Source of the DNA: Enterococcus sp. HY326 | GTDB taxonomy: Bacteria; Bacillota; Bacilli; Lactobacillales; Enterococcaceae | DNA: 64,000 nt | Direction of reading: 5' to 3' | NCBI RefSeq assembly: GCF_026157065.1 | Contig: NZ_JANLGQ010000001.1 | Span: 186,001 to 250,000 of the forward strand | Shown here: piece after piece, positions 52,466 through 60,085 of the stretch | Numbering within the stretch: the stretch's first letter is position 1 | Layout: every line of letters starts with the position of its first letter | The notes under the pieces: generated by a model | Database searches by the model: none | The model's input: only the letters and a program-made list of their open reading frames with translations | Told to the model about the DNA's origin: nothing | Position numbers and translations under genes: made by a program

Positions 52466-53405
52466 ATTCTTTTCCTCCTTCATGTTTAGCAGACAAACTG
52501 GCCAAGATTGGTCCAGTGATTTGATGAATGACCATGCCAACAGCCGCTGGAATAACTGCCGTCGGGATAGTAGCAAAATGAGCATTTGCTAATGAGATTG
52601 CTAAGCCGGTATTTTTCATACCCAGCTGGAACATAATTGATTTCGCTTGTTTGCTGCTAACACCTAGCAAACGACTCACACCATAGCCTGCACCGTAACC
52701 GATGAGATTATGAAGAGTCACCAACAGAATCACAATCAGACCAGATTGAACAATAACGGCACCATTATTTGAAACTGTCCCGGCTACGATTAACAAAATG
52801 CTAACTGATGATACTAGGACAAACGTTTTGGTAAAACGTTCAATATGCTTTTCAATTAATTTATGGACAATCACACCTAAGATGATTGGCACCAGCACCA
52901 TTTGTAACACGGAAAGCAGCATTTGCATAAATGAAATATTGGTGTAACTTCCAGCCAGCACCAATGTTAGTAATGGTGTAACAACTGTAGCCAATAAGGT
53001 CGAGACAGTCGTTAATGAAACTGTTAGGGCCACATCCCCTTTGCCGATAAAAGTCATCACATTACTAGCCGTTCCACCAGAAACTGAACCTAATAGAACA
53101 AAACCAATAATCAAACCAGAAGAAAGGCCAAAGAGATTTGCCAAACCAAAGGCCACGAGGGGGCTAATTGTAAATTGAAAAATAATTCCTAAAATAAAGG
53201 CTTTCGGCTGGATGACAACCATTTTAAATGCGTCTAAATTCAAGGTCATCCCCATGCAAAACATAATAATACTTAACAAATTTGTCGTTTGTGCAGGTAT
53301 CCATAAAAACGGCTGAGGAAAAAAGTAGGAGACAATCATCAATAAAATCATAATGTAAATCAAGTATTTATTTACAAAGTTTGCTGTAGCATTCACGATT
53401 TTCAT
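52434..53405 (-). CDS. BASS (bile acid:sodium symporter) family transporter
   Basis: A 323-residue membrane protein of the bile acid/sodium symporter superfamily with about ten helices. Characteristic stretches are IIMFCMGMTLNLDAFK (near 50), GSVSGGTASNVMTFIGKGDVALTVSLTTVSTLLATVVTPLL (near 106-146) and the QLGMKNTGLAISLANAHF helix (near 257), which form the sodium and substrate sites. Bacterial relatives carry pantoate or 2-oxo acids. It is the first gene after the leader peptide and terminator described upstream. Confidence 0.88.
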   Translation of the reverse strand: MKIVNATANFVNKYLIYIMILLMIVSYFFPQPFLWIPAQTTNLLSIIMFCMGMTLNLDAFKMVVIQPKAFILGIIFQFTISPLVAFGLANLFGLSSGLIIGFVLLGSVSGGTASNVMTFIGKGDVALTVSLTTVSTLLATVVTPLLTLVLAGSYTNISFMQMLLSVLQMVLVPIILGVIVHKLIEKHIERFTKTFVLVSSVSILLIVAGTVSNNGAVIVQSGLIVILLVTLHNLIGYGAGYGVSRLLGVSSKQAKSIMFQLGMKNTGLAISLANAHFATIPTAVIPAAVGMVIHQITGPILASLSAKHEGGKEYESKSKRVFT

Positions 53406-53547
53406 ATGGTGTAAGTTCCTTTCAATTCAGATTGACAACTTTTTATCAGCAGTCTTTGAAAGCACTCGATTAAAAGTTATCGTGAAAGTTGCAAAGATTC
53501 ACTAATTTATTTTCTGTTACACTCAATCGAGTTTCATAATTGAGTAT

Positions 53548-53594
53548 AAAAAAAACATTCCATCAAAGAAGTTGTCTTCTTTTAGATGCAATGT
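53548..53594 (-). terminator. Intrinsic terminator in the BASS leader (possible attenuator)
   Basis: Reading the minus strand, ACATT-CATC-AGAAG pairs with CTTCT-GATG-AATGT (interrupted by small internal loops) and is followed by eight T residues. It lies 143 bases before the transporter start. Confidence 0.8.
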
Positions 53595-53598
53595 GAAC

Positions 53599-53633
53599 AG
53601 GGACTTTTGAATTTAAAAAATCAAAGAGTCCCT
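53599..53633 (-). promoter_or_regulatory. Hairpin at the stop codon of the leader peptide
   Basis: AGGGACTCTTTGA pairs with TCAAAAGTCCCT around a ten-base loop. The 5' arm begins within the stop codon of the 15-residue leader peptide, so a ribosome at the stop would mask it. Confidence 0.65.
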
Positions 53634-53679
53634 ACACTAATAATAAAATAATGACCGCCAAGTTTTTGTTTTTCAGCAT
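53632..53679 (-). CDS. Leader peptide, 15 aa
   Basis: MLKNKNLAVIILLLV, read from the ATG at 53679 with GTGGAGG nine bases upstream and a consensus promoter 55 bases before it. The product is a basic start with a hydrophobic end, resembling regulatory leader peptides. It ends at a hairpin and is followed by a terminator before the BASS transporter gene. It could alternatively be a stand-alone tiny membrane peptide. Confidence 0.6.
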   Translation of the reverse strand: MLKNKNLAVIILLLV

Positions 53680-53733
53680 AATAACCAACCTCCACAATTT
53701 GAATTTTCTGAATATTCTTAACTATTTTTATTC

Positions 53734-53762
53734 ATCTTATTAAATATCTTTTGTTTTGTCAA
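53734..53762 (-). promoter_or_regulatory. Strong promoter of the leader peptide transcript
   Basis: Minus-strand TTGACA (53762-53757) and TAAGAT (53739-53734) with a 17-base spacer. No clear second promoter lies between the terminator and the transporter gene. Confidence 0.85.
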
Positions 53763-54229
53763 CTATAAATCTAATCTTTTTTTAATTTGTCTGAATTTTC
53801 ATTTTTCTCTTGCAAAATCATTGGGGAAAGAAATGCGGAAATTGAAGATGAATTATCCGTTATTTTTGCTCTAAAAGTTTAAAATATTTTGAGATGAATT
53901 AATTGAAATTTAAGGGGGATCTGATTGAAAAAACTAAATTATGTAACAAGAAAAAATCTTGCATTTTTTAAATAGCCTTATCTTGAAACAACACAACATG
54001 TTTTCCAAATATACTTTACCTAAAGGAAAACTATAAAAGCAGCCGATATAACTCAGCAACAGAAAAAACTGTAGATATATCTATGGAAGATTTATATCTG
54101 TACCGAGCTTTTATTAGTGAAGAAAGAAAATCCGACAAATAGACCCTAAAGACTTCATCAGTCTAATGGGGTTGCGAAGGGTTTGTTAAATGTTTGATAT
54201 CACCAGACAAACGAAAAAAAATTGTCCCC
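53763..54229. other. Intergenic region with a possible gene remnant
   Basis: AT-rich. On the plus strand at about 54040-54142 a 30-codon stretch ends VDISMEDLYLYRAFISEERK and then a stop; it looks coding-like but has no start or ribosome site, so it may be a decayed gene. Nothing else is recognisable. Confidence 0.3.
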
Positions 54230-55258
54230 TCAGTGTCTACTTGAAAGCTTTGGCAATAGTGATTCATTTGCCTTAAGTTCTTTAATTTTGCTATAGGTTT
54301 CGACCATTAAAAATGATGCCCCTATGCCCAAAATTAAACGATAGGTTCCCATTTCAGGCTTTGACAAGCCAGTCGTTGTCACAAAAATATTAAAGAGCTG
54401 GATAGGTACCATATGAAAGAAAAAAATTCCCTGTCCATATTTTTTTAAATAGCAAAAATTGCTCTTTCCACGATAGCTTAGCAAGATCAAGAAAAAGAAG
54501 AAGCTCAGTGGAATCAATAAGAAGAAAAAATTGACATCTCGTCCTTGATTTGAAAAAACTAACCAACCCTCTGTTAGAAAAAATAAAGCAGATACACCTA
54601 AGCCAAGAAAGTTTAGTTTCGTCTTTTGCATAAGCTTTTCATGGTGTTCTGCCAAGTAAAAGCCGATTAAGATAAAAATTCCGGTAAAAAATAACCCATT
54701 TCGAGTGGTTAAAAAGGTAGCAAAATATTTATCCATCACTGTGTTCATAAACGTGCCAGCCAAATAAGCGGAATAAGTCTCGCTGGCCCCGATTACATAG
54801 AAGACAACTAAACCAAGAAAAGCCTTTAGATAACCCCACCTATCGATTATTTTTTTAACAAGTATAATCCCTACAAAAACAGCAGGAAAATACCACAGAT
54901 GATAAAAAACACCTGTGTAAACTAAGCCAACCAATGCGGCAATTGGATAAAGAAAAATGGGAAGCTGCAGATATTCCTGAATAAATTGAATCCCTAGTGG
55001 CAGATAGATAATCGACCAAATCACATATAGTCCAACATTTTTTTTGAACCATTTCTTTTGCCCCCATGATTCCTTTTGAGCATAAAAAAACACATTGTTG
55101 ATAACAAAAAATGGCACCGCCAGCCTAGCAACCATATTTTTCAGAAAAAAATGGAGCTCTTGATTTGCTGTGACGGTACCAGAATGTACTAGAACAACAA
55201 AAAGCGCAAAAATAAACTGTGCTAAATATAGTAATTGAAAATCTCTATTGTGTTTCAT
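54230..55258 (-). CDS. Acyltransferase 3 family membrane protein
   Basis: A 342-residue polytopic membrane protein of the acyltransferase_3 family with about ten helices. The N-terminal helix holds FALFVVLVHSGTV, where the His is the conserved catalytic candidate, and ARLAVPFFVINNVFFY follows. This arrangement is seen in O-acetyltransferases of the envelope and in the membrane half of VanT-type racemases; no racemase domain is attached here. It probably acylates a wall or polysaccharide component. It is transcribed alone. Confidence 0.85.
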   Translation of the reverse strand: MKHNRDFQLLYLAQFIFALFVVLVHSGTVTANQELHFFLKNMVARLAVPFFVINNVFFYAQKESWGQKKWFKKNVGLYVIWSIIYLPLGIQFIQEYLQLPIFLYPIAALVGLVYTGVFYHLWYFPAVFVGIILVKKIIDRWGYLKAFLGLVVFYVIGASETYSAYLAGTFMNTVMDKYFATFLTTRNGLFFTGIFILIGFYLAEHHEKLMQKTKLNFLGLGVSALFFLTEGWLVFSNQGRDVNFFFLLIPLSFFFFLILLSYRGKSNFCYLKKYGQGIFFFHMVPIQLFNIFVTTTGLSKPEMGTYRLILGIGASFLMVETYSKIKELKANESLLPKLSSRH

Positions 55259-55541
55259 TTAGAACGCCCCCATGTCAAACCCCTGTTGATAAATTAAGTT
55301 TACAAGATGGGGAGGCTGAGTTCATGGGGCTTAAGTTGCACTGCGGACTCATTAATTAGTCTGGCTGAACTGATCTGAACAACAGACCTTCAATTTTTTT
55401 GCTAGTAGCTATTAATCACTCCGTTTTGAAAGAACAGAATGGAGATTAACTCACTTTCAAGTCTTTTAAAACTTGAGTAGGATAGTTTAACTCTCTCTAT
55501 ACTGTGGGTAAATTTTACCATTGCATAATTTTCGTCAACTC

Positions 55542-56360
55542 TTACGAATTAGGAAATAGTTGATCCAAAGTCACCAAGACACCCTCTTCATCATTTGATG
55601 GACAAATGTAATCGGCGACAGCTTTGACATTAGCGGCAGCATTTTCCATGGCGTAGCCTCGACCGCAATAAGCCAACATCTCTAGGTCGTTGCCGCCATC
55701 ACCAAAGGCGGCACATTCTGCTGGTGTGATTCCCCATCGCTCAATTAATCTTTTCAGTCCAGATGCTTTATGCAGTCCGGGAATGATTAAGTCGATTGAG
55801 CCATGGCCGCTGCTAGTTGGTACTAACAAGCCCGCTAATTTTTCCTGAAAAAGTTTCAGATAGTCGTCTGTTTTTTCTACGGGAACAGTCGGGGCAAATT
55901 TCAAAATCTGATCATCAACTTCAGCAAAATTATCCACCCATTTCAAACGATGGTAATAAATATTTGTTAGGTCGAAAAATTCTTGGCTGACAGTGCCCCG
56001 CTCACAGTAGGCGCTGTCGAGTCCACACATAACATTTTTTATTTCAGGATGCTCTTTGCATAATTCCAACACTGCTAAAATGGCTTCCCTAGAAATATTT
56101 CCAGAAAAAACCAGCTCCGTTTTATCCTTTACTAAAGCACCATTTTCAGCGACAAAGCTTAACTCATCATAATAACCTGGAAAATGGGAACGCAGTTGAT
56201 AATATTGATTACCGCTGGCTACAACAAACTGACAGCCGGCTTCCTGCATTCTCGCCAAGGCCGCTTTAAAGTGCGGCACATCGTAGGTGTAATCACTGCG
56301 GACGAAGGTGCCATCCATATCAACGGCAACAAGCTTAATGTTATAAGGGTTTTTACTCAT
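55542..56360 (-). CDS. Cof-type HAD phosphatase
   Basis: A 272-residue HAD hydrolase with motif I LVAVDMDGTFV (near 11-21), motif II VVASGNQ (near 48) and motif IV AAFGDGGNDLEMLA (near 220). It is a Cof-class sugar-phosphate-type phosphatase. The ATG at 56360 is eight bases after GGAG, whereas the longer frame to 56378 lacks a site. It follows the HD-domain gene by 32 bases and diverges from a DeoR regulator, so a sugar phosphate may be both its substrate and the signal. Confidence 0.9.
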   Translation of the reverse strand: MSKNPYNIKLVAVDMDGTFVRSDYTYDVPHFKAALARMQEAGCQFVVASGNQYYQLRSHFPGYYDELSFVAENGALVKDKTELVFSGNISREAILAVLELCKEHPEIKNVMCGLDSAYCERGTVSQEFFDLTNIYYHRLKWVDNFAEVDDQILKFAPTVPVEKTDDYLKLFQEKLAGLLVPTSSGHGSIDLIIPGLHKASGLKRLIERWGITPAECAAFGDGGNDLEMLAYCGRGYAMENAAANVKAVADYICPSNDEEGVLVTLDQLFPNS

Positions 56361-56392
56361 GACTTTTTCTCCAATCAATTTTTATCTTTTAT

Positions 56393-56995
56393 TTAAACTA
56401 CACTTTTTAAAATTCCCGGCAAAAGTGTGTAAATCGACCTTCCAATCATTGCTTCAAAATATTCCTTGTATTCATACGTTTTATTCCAACGAGAGACAGT
56501 AAAGGGAAAAATACCGTACCGTCTAGCTGTATCAATAAATCTCACTTCAAGGGGGCAAAAACCTTCTGCAACAGCCAGTGCATCACATAATATCAGCAGT
56601 TTGTCATAATCATCGTACTCAATTAAATTTAAAAAATTTTCCATAAACTGATATTGTTCTTGAGAAATATCCACCTCAGCAATATCTGCGTGAATATCTT
56701 TTATGGGAAATGAATGGGTCAGACAAATTCTAGCCACATCTGTCCAGCCCTTTGCTGTGGCAAAATCATAGCCGTCAATCGTGTGTTTTAAGGCGGAGCG
56801 ACCATTTCTTCGGCCAATGTCGTGTAAAAGTCCCAAAATATATGCCTGTTCTCCATCCAATATGCCACTTGCCTCAGCGATATATTTTGCGGCTAGGCCA
56901 ACATTTCGTGAATGCTCTACCCAAGGGCCGGGATTTAGCCGGCTAGCTATTGCCAATTCATATTCGGCAGCTGCCAAACTTAAATTTCCTGTCAT
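56393..56995 (-). CDS. HD-domain phosphohydrolase-like protein
   Basis: A 200-residue HD-superfamily protein. Metal ligands are seen in VEHSRNVGLAAKYIAEAS (His near 29), LGLLHDIGRRNGRSALKH (His-Asp near 57-58, and His) and LILCDALAVAEG (Asp near 135). Such enzymes hydrolyse nucleotides or phosphate esters. The ATG at 56995 is eight bases after GAGGGG. It is the first gene of the unit with the HAD phosphatase, divergent from the DeoR gene. Confidence 0.85.
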   Translation of the reverse strand: MTGNLSLAAAEYELAIASRLNPGPWVEHSRNVGLAAKYIAEASGILDGEQAYILGLLHDIGRRNGRSALKHTIDGYDFATAKGWTDVARICLTHSFPIKDIHADIAEVDISQEQYQFMENFLNLIEYDDYDKLLILCDALAVAEGFCPLEVRFIDTARRYGIFPFTVSRWNKTYEYKEYFEAMIGRSIYTLLPGILKSVV

Positions 56996-57058
56996 TTTCT
57001 GCACCCCTCTCTATTTGATTGGTCAATTAATTTTCGCAAGCTTAAAAATTTAATTTTT

Positions 57059-57104
57059 TTAAGTGACTTTAAGTCAAAATAATTATATACTTAAACAAAC
57101 TTAA
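57059..57104. promoter_or_regulatory. Four-half-site operator between HD and DeoR genes
   Basis: TTAAGT occurs at 57059 and 57069, and its complement ACTTAA at 57089 and 57099, so half-sites have exact 10, 20 and 10 bp spacing and face each other. A TATATA-type -10 lies between them. This is the form expected for an oligomeric repressor on a divergent promoter. Confidence 0.65.
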
Positions 57105-57120
57105 ATGCGAGGTGTTTTTG

Positions 57121-57876
57121 ATGAATCAACAAAATCGTTTGCTGTTGATTATGGATAAATTGAAGGAAGAAATGTCACTGAGCTTAAATGACATTATCGT
57201 AATCACCGGCGCCTCCAGAGATACAGCGCGGCGGGATATTATTCGTTTGGCTGATGAGAATCTTGTTACCAGAACATACGGCGGCATCAGCTTGACCAAC
57301 TCTTTCAATAAGTTAGATGGCTACCTCGAACGAAACGATGATTTTGTAGCCATAAAAAAAACCTTGGCTAAAAAAGCGGCCGCATTAGCCAAAAAAGGGC
57401 AAATGACTTATCTAGATGTTTCAACAACCGTCGCTTTAATGCCCCAATTTTTACCCAAAAAAGAATTGTATACTCTTACGAATTCAATTGATATTGCCGA
57501 TCAACTATTAAGAAACACCGAGAATAAAACAACACTGTTGGGGGGCATCTTAGATCGAGACACCCGCTCAGTAAAAGGCGGTCATCCGCTATTAGAATTG
57601 TCAAAATACAAACTCAATCTGGCTTTTCTTAGCTGTGCAGGGATTGATGCCGATGGTGTGTATTATGCCTATGATGAGGATATCGACATAAAAACTTTGA
57701 TTCGTCAGCAAACCGAACAGTTAATCCTCTTATGTGACCACACTAAAATAGGCTTAAGCCACAATTTTTTACTGTACGACTTTACCCAAGTTGACTATCT
57801 GATTACCGATAGACTGCTGCCAGAAAATATAGCAAAAAAAATTGGCCCAGATAAAATTATTTATACATCAAAGTGA
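57121..57876 (+). CDS. DeoR family transcriptional regulator
   Basis: A 251-residue regulator with the DeoR helix-turn-helix (MSLSLNDIIVITGASRDTARRDIIRLADENLVTRTYGG, about 17-55) and the sugar-phosphate sensor domain (DVSTTVALMPQFL near 100 and FLSCAGIDADGVYYAYDED near 172). These repressors usually respond to phosphorylated sugars made by the pathway they control. The ATG at 57121 is six bases after GAGGTG. The likely target is the divergent HD/HAD unit and itself, through the adjacent half-site array. Confidence 0.9.
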   Translation: MNQQNRLLLIMDKLKEEMSLSLNDIIVITGASRDTARRDIIRLADENLVTRTYGGISLTNSFNKLDGYLERNDDFVAIKKTLAKKAAALAKKGQMTYLDVSTTVALMPQFLPKKELYTLTNSIDIADQLLRNTENKTTLLGGILDRDTRSVKGGHPLLELSKYKLNLAFLSCAGIDADGVYYAYDEDIDIKTLIRQQTEQLILLCDHTKIGLSHNFLLYDFTQVDYLITDRLLPENIAKKIGPDKIIYTSK

Positions 57877-57955
57877 TTGCCTGTGTCTGGCATTAGCAGA
57901 TGACTGATATCAGGTTTTAATCACTTCTGCTCCGTTAAAGAGCTGAAATTACAGC

Positions 57956-57989
57956 AAAAAAGCCAACCTGTTATCTAAGGTTGGCTTTT
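57956..57989 (+). terminator. Bidirectional terminator after the DeoR gene
   Basis: AAAAAGCCAACCT pairs with AGGTTGGCTTTT around an eight-to-ten-base loop. It separates the convergent DeoR gene and the 167-residue protein gene. Confidence 0.85.
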
Positions 57990-58036
57990 ATATTATGAGC
58001 GAGTAGGTGGTAAACTACTGTTAAATGAAATTTTTT

Positions 58037-58540
58037 CTATTTTTCTAGCCTCTTTTGATAAGCTGATTTCATCTGTCTACTTGACTCGTATTCTAAATAA
58101 AAAAGATTTTTATTTGTTAGACTCTGAGGATCAAGCCCCCGTTCAATCATCAGCTCACAATGGAGTAGCGAATTATTGACCCAGAAGTAATTGGTTTTTT
58201 CTTCAAAGAGATATAATAACAGCTCCCCTTCCTCTGGAGACTCAACTGGAAATTCCAAAGGTCCATAATCCGTTAGACGGCCTGAAAAATAATCATGACT
58301 GTCGCCCGTCCGTTTGATTTTATAAGCATGAAAAACTAGCGGTTGAATATCCAGCGTAATATCGAAGCTGGCATTATATTTCTGCATCTCTAAAAACGAT
58401 TTGCTGATTTTCTCTAAAGGAAACTCCATAATCTCAAACCTCATTTTTAGGTACTCCAATAGCTGTTGACTGCTCTTCATCCGGCCTGCGTGTACCTGTT
58501 CTAACAAATAGGCTAGATGTTTATCAGAAGCGGTTGCCAT
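58037..58540 (-). CDS. Hypothetical protein, 167 aa
   Basis: A soluble, mostly helical protein at both ends with a central strand-rich part (FDITLDIQPLVFHAYKIKRTGD). It has no signal peptide, membrane helix or catalytic motif I recognise. The frame is supported by an ATG with GGAGG-like AAATGGAGGG eight bases upstream and by a terminator boundary on its downstream side. Function is unknown. Confidence 0.6.
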   Translation of the reverse strand: MATASDKHLAYLLEQVHAGRMKSSQQLLEYLKMRFEIMEFPLEKISKSFLEMQKYNASFDITLDIQPLVFHAYKIKRTGDSHDYFSGRLTDYGPLEFPVESPEEGELLLYLFEEKTNYFWVNNSLLHCELMIERGLDPQSLTNKNLFYLEYESSRQMKSAYQKRLEK

Positions 58541-58787
58541 AAAATCCCTCCATTTAGGTTTATATTTGAAAACACCTCAAACAATAAACTCGCATATCTC
58601 TTATCCTAACATACTCACTTCCAACGAAAAAATACAGTCATAACAGCTATCAAAAAAATAAAGTTCGCTGTCCTAAGTAAATTGGCTATTTCTATCTTAC
58701 TTTCATTTTTGGTCAAATCAGCGTCATTGTTTTCTATATTAAGAAGTGGTTTAATAGAATTAAGCAATAATTTTTTTAAAAAAATTA

Positions 58788-58808
58788 CGGGCTCCTTTAA
58801 TCAGCCCG
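58788..58808. other. Hairpin in the leader of the 136-residue membrane protein gene
   Basis: CGGGCT pairs with AGCCCG around a nine-base loop, 20 bases before the ATG. Read on the minus strand it is followed by TAATTTTTTT, so it could act as a terminator for antisense transcription. Confidence 0.4.
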
Positions 58809-58826
58809 GATAAATGAGGTGAGCAA

Positions 58827-59237
58827 ATGAGAAAACTTGTCCCTAATGAAAAACTTGATTTGCTGTATTCGCTTGTTTTATTTTTAATCGGCGTTATCTT
58901 GTTATTACTAGTGAAATTTATTTACCCAAGTATCGGCTTTTTCAGCTTCTTCATCCTATTTAATCTGAGCTGCCTGCCCTCAGCTTTTCGCCGTAAACGC
59001 CAGATTAAAAATATCCAGCAGTTAGCCGCCAAGCTTGATTTGTCATTAGCAGAGGTTCGTAGGATGCTGAATCTTCATCAGTATGACTTAACCGACTGGA
59101 GTTTCAACGGCTCCTTTGTCTCTGTCCGCAAAATTTATCGCTTGGAATATTTGTTGGAAAAAGAATATCTTTTGACCTTCGGCACAGAATTTGTCTATCA
59201 AAAACCAAACGAAAAAGTATCTCATAAACCTGCTTAG
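58827..59237 (+). CDS. Membrane protein with helix-turn-helix-like tail, unknown function
   Basis: A 136-residue protein with two hydrophobic helices (about 12-34 and 37-52), then a basic soluble part (RRKRQIKNIQQLAAKLDLSL) that could be a small helical domain. The ribosome site GAGGTGAGC lies four to six bases before the ATG, and a strong terminator follows. I do not recognise the family. Confidence 0.65.
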   Translation: MRKLVPNEKLDLLYSLVLFLIGVILLLLVKFIYPSIGFFSFFILFNLSCLPSAFRRKRQIKNIQQLAAKLDLSLAEVRRMLNLHQYDLTDWSFNGSFVSVRKIYRLEYLLEKEYLLTFGTEFVYQKPNEKVSHKPA

Positions 59238-59275
59238 AAAAAACCATTCCCAATTATTTTTGGAAATGGTTTTTT
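59238..59275 (+). terminator. Terminator of the 136-residue membrane protein gene
   Basis: AAAAAACCATT-CC pairs with GG-AAATGGTTTTTT around an eleven-base loop directly after the stop codon. Confidence 0.88.
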
Positions 59276-59487
59276 ACGGTAAGATTAAGTAAACAATCTC
59301 TAAATTTTATTGCCAGAAACTCTCAAACTTGAACTTTTCATTAGTAAAATCACCGTTAAATATTACTCTGGCGGCTGTTCAATGCTTCTAGCGAATAATA
59401 GAAGTGGGAAACAGACCTTCAAATCTTAGCCAAGTTTAGAAATCTTGTAAGTTTTTCAAAAAGATTCCTCCGATAATTCACTAATTG

Positions 59488-60054
59488 TCAGACTCCATAG
59501 ATAGTGAAGGACTCTTTTGGCTTTAAAGCGACGGAACTTGCTTTTAAGGAATAACCAGCTGATGTCATAATCTCTTGTATAGTCCTTTCCTCAGTGCAAT
59601 GCCCCGTCCTTCCCTCAACATACTTTAGATTTGGCAAAAACTCCACAATAGCGATACGCCCAGAATCATTTAGTTTTCTTTTCAAATTTGCAAAGTATTG
59701 CTGTGGAGTTGTCAAATCGTGAAACATATTGCGCATAAAAAATAAATCAACGCTATTGTCTCCTAGCGGTAAGGAATTATCCTCTGTATTTACTAATAAG
59801 GTGCGAATATTTTTTAGGTTCTGCTTCACAGACTGCCTTTCAATAAAGTCTAAATGACGCTGATCCACATCAATCGCTACTACTTCATTTCCCAAGTTAA
59901 CTTTTGCAAATTGGTAGCTAAAATGGCCCCCGCCGGCTCCAATATCGACAATAGTTTGCCTATTTTTTATGTCAAGTTCCGTGATAATCCTTTCGCTATT
60001 ACCTTTAGCCTGCCTATTTAAATAATGAAGCAGCAAATCATACGTAACTGTCAT
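59488..60054 (-). CDS. Class I SAM-dependent methyltransferase
   Basis: A 188-residue methyltransferase with motif I IVDIGAGGGHFSYQFA (near 35-50), the acidic end of strand 2 in VVAIDVDQRHLDF (near 60) and the post-motif DLFFMRNMFHDL (near 105). The ATG at 60054 is five bases after AAAGGAG; the longer frame would overlap the permease gene. It is the last gene of the ABC transporter unit. The substrate is unknown; membership of an export operon suggests a small molecule or quinone-like target. Confidence 0.85.
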   Translation of the reverse strand: MTVTYDLLLHYLNRQAKGNSERIITELDIKNRQTIVDIGAGGGHFSYQFAKVNLGNEVVAIDVDQRHLDFIERQSVKQNLKNIRTLLVNTEDNSLPLGDNSVDLFFMRNMFHDLTTPQQYFANLKRKLNDSGRIAIVEFLPNLKYVEGRTGHCTEERTIQEIMTSAGYSLKASSVALKPKESFTIYGV

Positions 60055-60085
60055 AGTCGCTCCTTTCATGGTTAAGAAATTTTTT

